A stretch of DNA of 64,000 bases. Source: Torymus aiolomorphi. Taxonomy: Eukaryota > Arthropoda > Insecta > Hymenoptera > Torymidae. The notes below the pieces were generated by a model. It had not been told where the DNA came from, ran no database searches, and saw only the letters and a program-made list of their open reading frames with translations. Positions 25,251-37,014 of this stretch are shown here, one piece after another (positions within the stretch are counted from its first letter, which is position 1; every line of letters begins with the position of its first letter). The stretch lies in contig CM070877.1 of NCBI GenBank assembly GCA_036365515.1, positions 59,197,975 to 59,261,974 of the forward strand, given 5' to 3'. Position numbers and translations under genes: made by a program.

Positions 25251-28200
25251 ATATATTTTTCCGTTACTACCCCTATATAATCAGCTTTTTGGGGGTGTTC
25301 CGGGGAGTCAATTTTGTTCCTAATTTTTTTCGGGTATTTTCTATCCTCAGAAAATAATTCCAGCAATAAAAAGATTGGAAATACCAAACGCTGCCGAGGG
25401 AGAATTTTTTTTCTGTTACTACCCCTATATAATCAGCTTTTTGGGGGTGTTCCGGGTAGTCGATTTGATCCTAATTTTTTTTCGGATAGTTTGTATCGTC
25501 GGAAAATAATTCCAGCAATAAAAAGTTTGGAAATACCAAACGCCGCGGAGGGAGAATTTTTTTTCCGTTACTACCCCTATATAATCAGCTTTTTGGGTGT
25601 GTTCCGAGGAGTCGATTGAGTTCCTAATTTTTTTCGGGTATTTTGTATCCTTAGAAAATAATTCCAGCAATAAAAAGTTTGGAAATACCAAACGCCGCGA
25701 AGAGAGAATTATTTTTCTGTTACCCTATATAATAAGCTTTTTGGGGGTGTTCCGGGGAACCGATTTGGTTCCCAATTTTTTTTCGGGTATTTTGTATCCT
25801 CAGAAAATAATTCCAGCAATAAAATGTTTGGAAATACCAAACGCCGCGGAGAGAGAATTATTTTTCCGTTAATACCCCTATATAATCAGCGTTTTGGAGG
25901 TGTTCCGGAGAGTCGATTTTGATTCTAATTTTTTTTCGGGTATTTTGTATCCTCATAAAAGACCTCTACAAGTAAAAAGTTTGAAAATACCAAACGCCGC
26001 GGAGAGAGAATTTTTTTTCCGTTACTACCCCTATATAATCAGCTTTTTGGGGGTGTTCCGGAGAGTCGATTTGGTTCCTAATTTTTTTTCGGGTATTTCG
26101 TATCCTCAGAAAATAATTCCAGCATAAAAATGTGAAATACCAAACGCCGCGGAGAGAGAATTATTTTCCGTTACTACACCTATATAATCAGCTTTTTGGG
26201 GCTGTTCCGGGGAGTCGATTTGGTTCCTAATTTTTTTTTCGGGTATTTTGTATCCTCACAAAATAATTCCAGCAATAAAAAGGTTGGAAATACCAAACGC
26301 CGCGGAGAGAGAATTTTTTTTCCGTTACTACCCCTATATAATCAGCTTTTTGAGGGTGTTCCGGGGAGTCGATTTGGTTCCTAATTTTTTTTCGGGTATT
26401 TCGTATCCTCAGAAAATAATTCCAGCAATAAAATATTTGTAAATACCAAACGCCGCGGAGAGAATTTTTTTTCCGTTACTACCCCCATATAATCAGCTTT
26501 TTGAGGGTGTTCCGGGCAGTCGATTAGGTTCCTAATTTTTTTTCGGGTATTTTGTATTCTCAGAAGATAATTCCAGCAATAAAAAGTTTGGAAATACCAA
26601 ACGCCGCGGAGAGAGAATTATTTTTCCGTTACTACCCCTATATAATATCAGCTTTTTGGGGGTATTCCGGGCAGTCGATTTGTTCCTAATTTTCTTTCCG
26701 GTATTTTGTATCCTCAGAAAATAATTCCGGCAATAAAAAGTTTGGAAATACCAAACGCCGCGGAGGGAGAATTTTTTTTCCGTTACTACCCCTATATAAT
26801 CAGCTTTTTGGGTGTGTTCCGGTTGGGTGTTCCGAGGAGTCGATTGAGTTCCTAATTTTTTTTTCGGGTATTTTGTACCCTCAGAAAATAATTCCAGCAA
26901 TAAAAAGTTTGGAAATACCAAACGCCGCGAAGAGAGAATTATTTTTCTGTTACCCTATATAATAAGCTTTTTGGGGGTGTTCCGGGGAACCGATTTGGTA
27001 CCCAATTTTTTTTCGGATAGTTTGTATCGTCGGAAAATAATTCCAGCAATAAAAAGTTTGGAAATACCAAACGCCGCGGAGGGAGAATTTTTTTTCCGTT
27101 ACTACCCCTATATAATCAGCTTTTTGGGTGTGTTCCGAGGAGTCGATTGAGTTCCTAATTTTTTTCGGGTATTTTGTATCCTTAGAAAATAATTCCAGCA
27201 ATAAAAAGTTTGGAAATACCAAACGCCGCGAAGAGAGAATTATTTTTCTGTTACCCTATATAATAAGCTTTTTGGGGGTGTTCCGGGGAACCGATTTGGT
27301 TCCCAATTTTTTTTCGGGTATTTTGTATCCTCAGAAAATAATTCCAGCAATAAAATGTTTGGAAATACCAAACGCCGCGGAGAGAGAATTATTTTTCCGT
27401 TAATACCCCTATATAATCAGCGTTTTGGAGGTGTTTCGGAGAGTCGATTTTGATTCTAATTTTTTTTCGGGTATTTTGTATCCTCATAAAAGACCTCTAC
27501 AAGTAAAAAGTTTGAAAATACCAAACGCCGCGGAGAGAGAATTTTTTTTCCGTTACTACCCCTATATAATCAGCTTTTTGGGGGTGTTCCGGAGAGTCGA
27601 TTTGGTTCCTAATTTTTTTTCGGGTATTTCGTATCCTCAGAAAATAATTCCAGCATAAAAATGTGAAATACCCAACGCCGCGGAGAGAGAATTATTTTCC
27701 GTTACTACACCTATATAATCAGCTTTTTGGGGCTGTTCCGGGGAGTCGATTTGGTTCCTAATTTTTTTTTCGGGTATTTTGTATCCTCACAAAATAATTC
27801 CAGCAATAAAAAGGTTGGAAATACCAAACGCCGCGGAGAGAGAATTTTTTTTCCGTTACTACCCCTATATAATCAGCTTTTTGAGGGTGTTCCGGGGAGT
27901 CGATTTGGTTCCTAATTTTTTTTCGGGTATTTCGTATCCTCAGAAAATAATTCCAGCAATAAAATATTTGTAAATACCAAACGCCGCGGAGAGAGAATTT
28001 TTTTTCCGTTACTACCCCCATATAATCAGCTTTTTGAGGGTGTTCCGGGCAGTCGATTAGGTTCCTAATTTTTTTTCGGGTATTTTGTATTCTCAGAAGA
28101 TAATTCTAGCAATAAAAAGTTTGGAAATACCAAACGCCGCGGAGAGAGAATTATTTTTCCGTTACTACCCCTATATAATATCAGCTTTTTGGGGGTATTC

Positions 28201-30299
28201 CGGGCAGTCGATTTGTTCCTAATTTTCTTTCCGGTATTTTGTATCCTCAGAAAATAATTCCGGCAATAAAAAGTTTGGAAATACCAAACGCCGCGGAGGG
28301 AGAATTTTTTTTCCGTTACTACCCCTATATAATCAGCTTTTTGGGTGTGTTCCGGTTGGGTGTTCCGAGGAGTCGATTGAGTTCCTAATTTTTTTTTCGG
28401 GTATTTTGTACCCTCAGAAAATAATTCCAGCAATAAAAAGTTTGGAAATACCAAACGCCGCGAAGAGAGAATTATTTTTCTGTTACCCTATATAATAAGC
28501 TTTTTGGGGGTGTTCCGGGGAACCGATTTGGTACCCAATTTTTTTTCGGGTATTTTGTATCCTCAGAAAATAATTGCAGTAATAAAATGTTTGGAAATAC
28601 CAAACGCCGCGGAGAGAGAATTATTTTTCCGTTACTACCCCTATATAATCAGCGTTTTGGAGGTGTTCCGGAGAGTCGATTTTGATTCTAATTTTTTTTC
28701 GGGTATTTTGTATCCTCATAAAAGACCTCTACGAGTAAAAAGTTTGAAAATACCAAACGCCGCGGAGAGAGAATTTTTTTTCCGTTACTACCCCTATATA
28801 ATCAGCTTTTTGGGGGTGTTCCGGGGAGTCGATTTGGTTCCTAATTTTTTTTCGGGTATTTCGTATCCTCAGAAAATAATTCCAGCATAAAAATGTGAAA
28901 TACCAAACGCCGCGGAGAGAGAATTATTTTCCGTTACTACACCTATATAATCAGCTTTTTGGGGCTGTTCCGGGGAGTCGATTTGGTTCCTAATTTTTTT
29001 TTCGGGTATTTTGTATCCTCAAAAAATAATTCCAGCAATAAAAAGGTTGGAAATACCAAACGCCGCGGAGAGAGAATTTTTTTTCCGTTACTACCCCTAT
29101 ATAATCAGCTTTTTGAGGGTGTTCCGGGCAGTCGATTAGGTTCCTAATTTTTTTTCGGGTATTTTGTATTCTCAGAAGATAATTCCAGCAATAAAATGTT
29201 TGGAAATACCAAACGCCGCGGAGAGAGAATTATTTTTCCGTTACTACCCCTATATAATATCAGCTTTTTGGGGGTATTCCGGGGAGTCGATTTGGTTCCT
29301 AATTTTCTTTCCGGTATTTTGTATCCTTAGAAAATAATTCCGGCAATAAAAAGTTTGGAAATACCAAACGCCGCGGAGGGAGAATTTTTTTTCCGTTACT
29401 ACCCCTATATAATCAGCTTTTTGGGTGTGTTCCGGTTGGGTGTTCCGAGGAGTCGATTGAGTTCCTAATTTTTTTCGGGTATTTTGTATCCTCAGAAAAT
29501 AATTCCAGCAATAAAAAGTTTGGAAATACCAAACGCCGCGAAGAGAGAATTATTTTTCTGTTACCCTATATAATAAGCTTTTTGGGGGTGTTCCGGGGAA
29601 CCGATTTGGTTCCCAATTATTTTTCGGGTATTTTGTATCCTCAGAAAATAATTCTAGCAATAAAATGTTTGGAAATACCAAACGCCGCGGAGAGAGAATT
29701 ATTTTTCCGTTACTACCCCTATATAATCAGCTTTTTGGGGGTGTTCCGGGGAGTCGATTTGGTTCCTAATTTTTTTTTCGGGTATTTTGTATCCTCAAAA
29801 AATAATTCCATGAGTAAAAAGTTTGTAAATACCAAACGCCGCGGAATTTTTTTTCCGTTACTACCCCTATATAATCAGCTTTTTGGGGGCGTTCCGGGGA
29901 GTCGATTTGGTTCCCAATTTTTTTTCGGGTATTTTGTATCCTCAGAAAATAATTCCAGCAATAAAAAGTTTGGAAATACCAAACGCCGCGGAGAAAGAAT
30001 TATTTTTCCGTTACTACCACTATATAATCAGCTTTTTGGGGGTGTTCCGGGGACTCTATTTGGTTCCTAATTTTTTTTCGGGTATTTTGTATCTTCAGAA
30101 AATAATTCCAGCAATATAAAGTTTCGAAATACCAAACGTCGCGAGAGAAAATTTTTTTTCCGTTACTACCCCTATATAATCAGCTTTTTGGGGGTGCTCC
30201 GGGGAGTCGATTTGGTTCCTAATTTTTATCGGGTATTTTGTATCCTCAAAAAATAATTCCAGCGAAAAAAGTTTGGAAATACCAAACGCCGCAATGAGA
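25251..30299 (+). repeat. Satellite A array, right block (forward orientation)
   Basis: About 33 satellite A monomers in the same orientation as 1557-3765. A higher-order unit of about 1,531 bp (ten monomers) is visible: 25597-26921 is repeated nearly base for base at 27128-28454 and, more loosely, from about 28.5 kb. Variants such as AAAAGACCTCTACAAGTAAA and a doubled TGTTCCGGTTGGGTGTTCCG mark corresponding monomers in successive units. Monomers near the right end (after about 30.2 kb) are shorter and more diverged. Confidence 0.95.
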
Positions 30300-30489
30300 T
30301 GATTTTTTTCTCTTAGGTCATCTTACGAATTCCGTGTTAGGGGTGGGGGGTAGTTTGGAATTGATTTATTTTAATCAATTTTGATGTATTCTTCCATTAT
30401 TTGTAGTACATTGTCATCCATGTGGAAAAAAGTGGTTTTTCGAAAATCGAATTTTCATTGGATCGCAACGTTGCAAACTTCAAACCCAT
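30300..30489 (-). repeat. Right terminus of the element that carries satellite A
   Basis: Read inward from 30489, the sequence begins ATGGGTTTGAAGTTTGCAAC and continues with a diverged version of the satellite B element terminus, including GTTGCGATCCAA, the AAATCG dyad, TTTTTTCCACATGGATGACA and a G-rich stretch (GGGGTGGGGGG) at the array border. This shows that the A array is also bounded by a terminal repeat of the same family. The matching left end lies outside the window, so no target duplication can be checked; the candidate bases are TTTACTGT at 30490-30497. Confidence 0.75.
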
Positions 30490-31179
30490 TTTACTGTGAT
30501 GACTGTTCTGCTTAGCATATGTGGGGTCACAGCCAGCGTTCTCATAAAAAGCAGTCGCCCGGCGCGAAATTCAAATCGGCCAAAAAATATAAAAAATCAA
30601 AGTAAAAAAAAAATTATTTTTATACATTAATAAATACAATAAGATAAAAATGAACAAAGATACAATAAAACACTTAATTATTTTAATTTATTTAATTAAT
30701 TATGAGTATTTTAAAATTTATAATCCTGACACGAATTAAAATTTTTTTTTCGCGCAATGTCAATGAAAACACGTTCGAAATAACAGACTGTTATATAAAA
30801 TAAATTATTTTATTGATTTTCAACATGAATAGTTAAAAAACACGTTAGAAAAGTTGATTTCTTAAATTGATAAAAATTTTTATTAGTCGGCCGTCCTGTT
30901 TTACCATGCCAGTCGTGCGGCGCTGAGCAAACTATATAGCTTCTGTTTGAGGATCACTGACTGCGCGGCAAGAGCGTAAGAAATGAATGAATGAATTTGG
31001 CTTTTATAATTTGAACAAGTACGAATTATATGACCTTTCAATATAACCTTTATATGCAGCGAATATACAAATACATTATAAATTATACCTGATGGCATAT
31101 ACTTCACAAATGCACAAAACGCAACGAATCTAAAAACCATTTTTAATTCCCGTTCTGTCTCTATCACTCATATCTAATA

Positions 31180-31267
31180 TTTTAGTTGGGTTTAATTGAT
31201 GTAAATGAGTACACACATTTAATATTAAATGTGTGTACTCATTTACATCAATTAAACCCAACTAAAA
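31180..31267. repeat. Perfect 88-bp palindrome
   Basis: The sequence is its own reverse complement over 88 bases, centred between 31223 and 31224 (AATATT). The outer half begins TTTTAGTTGGGTTTAATTG. No spacer separates the halves. It would form a full hairpin as single-stranded DNA or RNA. It could be a tiny foldback insertion or an end-to-end inversion. Confidence 0.95.
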
Positions 31268-31598
31268 AACTAAAAACCATTTATTCAACAAACGTTTTAA
31301 ATTACATGCTACCATCAAGTAATAAGTGTTTGTGTTAATTATAATTATTTATTATATGTATAATTCTATAATAAAATTCAAGATATAACGAAGTATCTCT
31401 GAAGGTTTTCGTCACATTTTGGATAGTCGGACGTCCTTCCTACCTTAGCCTACTCGGTTACAGGTATTTATTGATAGCGTTTTTCTTGCCGCTATAATAT
31501 TTTCTTTCCGCGGCTAAAGTTATCCGATCCGACGGCGAGGGTGGCAAACATTAGATGTGGCGTGTACAATTTCCTCCCGTGGAGCGTATACTATTTTT

Positions 31599-31677
31599 CA
31601 CCATACCCGGGCCAAAAATACCACATTCGCGTTTTTGAGCCGGGAGCAAAAATGGCACTTTCGGCCCGGGTATGGTA
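31599..31677. repeat. Short GC-rich hairpin in the hAT-like element loop
   Basis: The inverted arms ACCATACCCGGGCC (31600-31613) and GGCCCGGGTATGGT (31663-31676) enclose about 49 bp. The surroundings are unusually GC-rich for this element. No function can be assigned. Confidence 0.7.
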
Positions 31678-33548
31678 AAAAATTCATTTTTCTTAAAAAG
31701 TTTAGCGACCGGCTTTAAAATTTATTGCGCGTTATAATTTTAATTTTTTATTTTAAAAACATTGTTTTTCGCATTTCAAGTTGTACTAGATCACTCCTTA
31801 GGCCTCTTCTGCATTGTTTGACTGTTACTTGCCTTCGGAGCGCTCCCGCGCTCCTTGATATATTCGCTCTGATTTAAGGAAGTTTTCTGGGAAAGTTTCA
31901 CTTTTCTATTTGTTATTGTTTATAATCGATTTCGTTTATTAATTAATATAGGAAATACTTAACATCTATTAAAAAAATTATACGTATATTCGCCCTGAAG
32001 TCATTTTCTCTCCGCTTTTTTAATGTATCATAACTAATTTGCAACGATTTTAACATTCACTGTTTAATTTAATTCTCATTATGTTAACTATTACAAAAGG
32101 TTTTTACGAAGTATCAGTGAAGGTCTTCGTCACATTTGGGATAGCTTTTATCTACGCATATTCAGAAATAATGATCTGTAACAACAAATTAAAAAAATTT
32201 TACGTATTACTTTCAACGTATCCGTTGAAAATAATATTTAATTTTTACTATTTTTTCAAATACATCATAAAATAATGTGATTTTATATTAATCAAGGCCT
32301 TCACTTCTTCTCTTTTCTGCGTTACGTATTCCTCATCGAACCAATCGATGCATGATTGAGCATTCTGATAGTTGGTAATAGGATTCTGTAATAGAAATTT
32401 ATATTTGTTATCACGAAAAAAATTAAATTCTGTGAGAATGCTTTTCTTTATACAGAAATCAACTTGTTTTAAACAGAATTATTTCTTCGCTCAATTTAAG
32501 AAAGAAGATACACGGAAAAAATTGGTTTCCCTAAGCAATTAGTTACTTCGAAAGGGTACAAATAAGAAGGATAATTAGTTTTACTAACAAGTAGTAGTTC
32601 CGCTAACTATTTTCAAGTACTTAAAATAACCAATCTATGTTACTCAATGTCCCAATAAAACAGTTACATAACTATTTCAAATCATTAAAACTACTAATCT
32701 AACCGTTACATTAAAAAAACCGCTGCCAATTCATTGGCCCGTAGCTTCCTCAAACCTAATTTGTTGATTCCTTTAATGAATTTTTAATAACAAAATTTAT
32801 AATTTTTGAAAAAATTTATGTCATAATTATAATTAAATTCATTTATGAAGATTAAAAAGTATTACATTAAAAAATTTATATTCAACCAAAATAAAGTAGT
32901 TGATGTAACTATATAATTGCAGAACGAGAATTAAAAATGGTTTTTAGATTCGTTGCGTTTTGTGCATTTGTGAAGTATATGCCATCAGGTATAATTTATA
33001 ATGTATTTGTATATTCGCTGCATATAAAGGTTATATTGAAAGGTCATATAATTCGTACTTGTTCAAATTATAAAAGCCAAATTCATTCATTCATTTCTTA
33101 CGCTCTTGCCGCGCAGTCAGTGATCCTCAAACAGAAGCTATAGTTTGCTCAGCGCCGCACGACTGGCATGGTAAAACAGGACGGCCGACTAATAAAAATT
33201 TTTATCAATTTAAGAAATCAACTTTTCTAACGTGTTTTTTAACTATTCATGTTGAAAATCAATAAAATAATTTATTTTATATAACAGTCTGTTATTTCGA
33301 ACGTGTTTTCATTGACATTGCGCGAAAAAAAAATTTTAATTCGTGTCAGGATTATAAATTTTAAAATACTCATAATTAATTAAATAAATTAAAATAATTA
33401 AGTGTTTTATTGTATCTTTGTTCATTTTTATCTTATTGTATTTATTAATGTATAAAAATAATTTTTTTTTACTTTGATTTTTTATATTTTTTGGCCGATT
33501 TGAATTTCGCGCCGGGCGACTGCTTTTTATGAGAACGCTGGTCACAGC

Positions 33549-34220
33549 ATTTCCTCACCACTTTCAGAACAGTGAACCCACATTGCTCCGCACATTTTGG
33601 ATGGTATGATTGTTAACAACCTAGACATCTTACAGGGTCCATTACTTTTTTACTGCATGCTAAGCAGTGATCTTTGGTCGGGTATTGACTGCGAGCCTTT
33701 CCTCTGGTTCTCTTTAAGAATTGAGACATCATTGTCCTGTAAACATCAATTCGGGGACTGTCGAGGTAAACACAGAAATAGCGTGTAAATCTGGAGCTGA
33801 TACTGCTGATAAGATTTTCGCCTCTGCTAAACGACCGTCAGATCTGACGGACAAATAACCTACAACACATTTAAAAACACGTAAAAACCGTTGTTTTGAG
33901 AGTCTGACCTGGAAGGGACTATTATTTCTTTAGTCAAACCTCAATCCTTGTCTATTCTTTTCTTTATTCAAGCGTCAATTCTTCAACCACAGAAAATTGA
34001 AGGTTAGGTTTTACCAATATATAGGTATATGCGCTCTCATGAAATCTGACGGTCATTTAGCAAGAGCCTAAGATTTTATGTTGCCACTTCAATATTTTAA
34101 AATTAGCAAAAACACTTTAAATGATATTACTACTTATATAAATTATCAATAAACAAAAGTATTTTATAAGAGACATTTTTAAGCTGCCCTCCCACTTGCG
34201 CCACCTTACGGCATCATGTA
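33549..34220. other. Intergenic, no gene seen
   Basis: Unique-looking sequence between the hAT-like and piggyBac-like elements. Short ORFs (for example at 33597) have no recognisable domain. It follows directly on the sequence interrupted by the hAT-like element. Confidence 0.6.
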
Positions 34221-34668
34221 TTAACCTTTTAGCTGCGGGGGTGGTCGATATATGGACCACTCTAGAGACAAGAATATTTGAAGTTTTTAGATCAAAATCC
34301 GTACGATTGCCTTTTCAAAACTCGGCTTATACGAGAAATACTATTTGACCTTGAAATAGAAATTTTCAAGGTCAGGATTATCAACAGGAATTTTTTTATT
34401 ATTTTTTACGTATTCAGCACATCAAACTACGTACGAAAACCGTCTAAAAACTTGACTTATAGTAGGAATGAAATTTGACCTTCAAATGGTGATTTTCAAG
34501 GTCAAGTTTTTTTACATTGTACTTTACGTTGCCTGCGGGGCTGGTCGATATATGGACCAGCAGTCAGGTCAGCGACTCTATCTGAGATATCCAGTGATAT
34601 TACTTATACATTTTACATATTCTGAGAGGTCAATTTGTACTGAAATTTCCCCGCAGCCTAAAGGTTAA
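34221..34668. mobile_element. piggyBac-like MITE (TTAA-flanked)
   Basis: Bounded by TTAA at 34221-34224 and 34665-34668. Inside these are inverted ends CCTTTTAGCTGCGGGG and CCCCGCAGCCTAAAGG. TTAA flanks plus CCTTT-type ends are the mark of piggyBac-derived MITEs. A module made of GCGGGG, TGGTCGATATATGGACCA (itself palindromic) and TTTTCAAGGTCA occurs twice in direct orientation (from about 34236 and about 34533), so the interior looks duplicated. There is no transposase. Confidence 0.75.
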
Positions 34669-35541
34669 ACATTATTGAATTTGTATACTTTATTTTTGCC
34701 TTTAGTTTTTGTAACTTCATACTATGTGTATGTTATGCATCTGCGATTTAATAGTTTTGTATAAAATGATAAAATGGAACTAGGCTTATTTATTTTGTTC
34801 AATGAATTTATATTCCCAATTCCCAATAATATAAATATGCTATTAATTAATAGATATAGTTGAAATTTTTGTAAATAACTGGGAATTTCTATACACAAAT
34901 ATTCTTAAAAAATCTTCAATATTTTCTTCAATTTTTTCAATACTATTCATATAAAAATTTCACTATAATTTTTAAGTTTTTATAACAGAGGTGTTAAACG
35001 CCCATCAGATTTCTCTGCAAAATTCGTATTTTCTATAGAAGCAAATAATATGCACATGAAAATATAACAAATTCCAGTTTACCCCCCCCCCCCCTGGTTT
35101 ATTACACGCTAATTTACAATTTTACGAAAAATTGCGATTCTTATAGCAGATTCGTCGATAATTTAATCAAATTATCCCTGTATTACTTATTTTACTTACG
35201 TTTCGTCAGTTCCAATGTAACTGTTTCACTATAACGACATTTTCTTTAATATTTATGTATTTTTTTTATTTTTCACGACTTGAACCTATTTTTCTATCTG
35301 TCGGATGTTTAACAAACAGCCTTTTTTTAAACAAAATTAAAATTTTACGAATATTTACGAAACTTTACAAGTCATTCAATTAACTATAATTACTTATCAT
35401 TTTATAACAAATATATTTCAAATAAAGATACTAAAGAAATAATATAACACTCGAATGATTTATTATTGGCCTTATCCCTTGAAGAGACAGACATACATAA
35501 ATCCAATCATGATTTTGAATCTGACAATTTTAATATTCTCT
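34669..35541. other. AT-rich intergenic stretch with a 13-C run
   Basis: No gene or recognisable element. A run of 13 C at 35082-35094 interrupts otherwise A/T-rich DNA. Confidence 0.6.
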
Positions 35542-35911
35542 TTAAGGGGGTGCCATACTCGTACCATTACTACCAAGCAATTCACACAGTTTCAAGCTGA
35601 TTAAAAACAAAATACGTCGAATCACAAAAAGTCTGTGTTTTTTAACGTTCTATCATCCAGTCAAAGGTTGGAGTCGAAATATCAAGTCATTTTTGCAAAA
35701 ACTTTGAACAAAGCGAAATTTAATTTTGTTCGAAGTTTTTGAAAAAACCGCTTGATATTTCGACTCCAAACTTTGACTGGATGAGAGTACGTTAAAAAAC
35801 ACAGAAGAGCGTTCTCTTGATTTTTTGTGATTCGAGGTATTTTATTTTTAATCAGCTTGAAACTGTGTGAATTGCTCGGTCGGTAATGGTAGGACCATGG
35901 AACCCCATTAA
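35542..35911. mobile_element. Foldback MITE with TTAA flanks and GGGG ends
   Basis: Nearly the whole element is an inverted repeat: TTAAGGGGGTGCCAT at the left matches TTAATGGGGTTCCAT read inward from the right, followed by CAATTCACACAGTTTCAAGC in both arms and a centre near 35730. TTAA is probably the target duplication. Superfamilies using TTAA include piggyBac and Kolobok; the G-rich ends alone do not decide. No coding capacity. Confidence 0.75.
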
Positions 35912-36190
35912 AAAGGGGATAAAATCTGTCATCACAACAAAACTGTTTTGATTAGTTGTTGAGTCATTTAATTGGTCTATATAGAATAGGCACCAACATC
36001 TAATATGTTTAAATTTTTAAGATTTGAACTAACTTGATCATACTCATAATCACAAAAAAAAAAACACGTGAAGCACTTTGAATGTAGCTAGTACTTTATA
36101 AAGAACAAAATGAAAATAAAAGTAGTTTCCAAGATGCTATATTCCAGCTTTAAAAGCAACTAATTAAAAAGAAAGATAGCACTCAAAATT

Positions 36191-36415
36191 ATGGGTCTGA
36201 AGTTTGCATCGTTGGAGTGCAACGAAATAATTTTTATCAATTAACTAAAATTATTAAACAATGGAAATGTTATCTAAATCTCTGTTATAAAGTGATTTTA
36301 TTCTATAAAATACTAAATCCACATGCAAGATTAATATTAATTAGTACAAACATGAACTAAAATCAATTATTTTTTTTATTTCGTTGCACTCCAACGTTGC
36401 AACTTTCAGACCCAT
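36191..36415. mobile_element. 225-bp MITE, relative of the satellite-carrying elements
   Basis: The termini of about 40 bp are inverted repeats starting ATGGGTCTGAAGTTTGCATC, followed by GTTGGAGTGCAACGAAATAA. The flanking 8 bases TCAAAATT are identical on both sides (36183-36190 and 36416-36423). The first 25 bases match the ends of the satellite A and satellite B elements. The interior is AT-rich and has no satellite. It therefore shows what an array-free member of this family looks like and fixes the exact element borders. Confidence 0.9.
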
Positions 36416-36423
36416 TCAAAATT

Positions 36424-37010
36424 TGCATGACAACTGACCCAATATTCACAAAGATTGATCCCAGTATCCTCCTCTTAAGCAATATCTATGTACAAAAAAT
36501 GTAACAGCTAATGCTTGTGAGGAAAGCATCCAACATTTTTTTGACATTTAAAAAAATAGATTGCATCTTCTAATAAGGCCAAGATTGCCAAAATCAAAGA
36601 AACTAATGTTTCTTTAACAAACTTGTCTCAGAGAGAATGATAAACTTAGTTTCCATTATTAAATAAAAATAATGATAAACATTGAAAAAAATATCAAATT
36701 TAAAAGTAAAAACTAATATTTAAATATTTATTTTACTTATATTATAAAAATGTCAAACAGCTTAGAAAATTGAATTATATTGTTATTTCTTTTGTTTTGT
36801 GCTTAATTTTTGAGATTATGTTTAATTTTGGTTTGCATGGGAACACAATACACAAACACAAACACCGACACTGGCACAGACAAGGAAGTAAAAGGCCAAA
36901 GAGAGTGAACGGCCAAGATTAAGAAATGTATAAAGTAGATATATATATTTTTTATACAAATTATGGAATGTTATCCAATAAAGCATTTAAAACTTATAAA
37001 AATGTCAAAT
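36424..37010. other. AT-rich intergenic, no gene seen
   Basis: No recognisable element. It contains short CA-rich runs (ACACAAACACAAACACCGAC near 36852) and TTTATT motifs that could act as minus-strand poly(A) signals for the ORF just to the right. Confidence 0.5.
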
Positions 37011-37014
37011 CTAA

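Larger units (their letters stand above)
30534..33540. mobile_element. hAT-like element with 0.6-kb inverted arms, non-autonomous
   Basis: Ends are CAGCGTTCTCAT and ATGAGAACGCTG. The flanking 8 bases GTCACAGC are identical on both sides (30526-30533 and 33541-33548), a perfect target duplication. CAG-type ends with an 8-bp duplication are typical of the hAT superfamily. The arms 30534-31157 and 32920-33540 are inverted copies of each other with few differences. The loop (31158-32919) is AT-rich and has no transposase. It contains a perfect palindrome, a CCATACCCGGGCC hairpin, and two imperfect direct repeats of GAAGTATC..GTGAAGGT..TTCGTCACATTT (near 31390 and 32107). A 60-90 codon ORF is present in both arms only because they are copies; I do not recognise it. 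Confidence 0.8.

Noticed and set aside
1..30299. Regular repeats as a CRISPR array
   Set aside because: Units of about 153 bp are contiguous without unique spacers, in eukaryotic DNA with no cas genes.
30901..31167. 88-codon ORF in the hAT-like element arm as a gene
   Set aside because: It is present in both arms only because they are inverted copies, has no domain I recognise, and its length differs between the copies.
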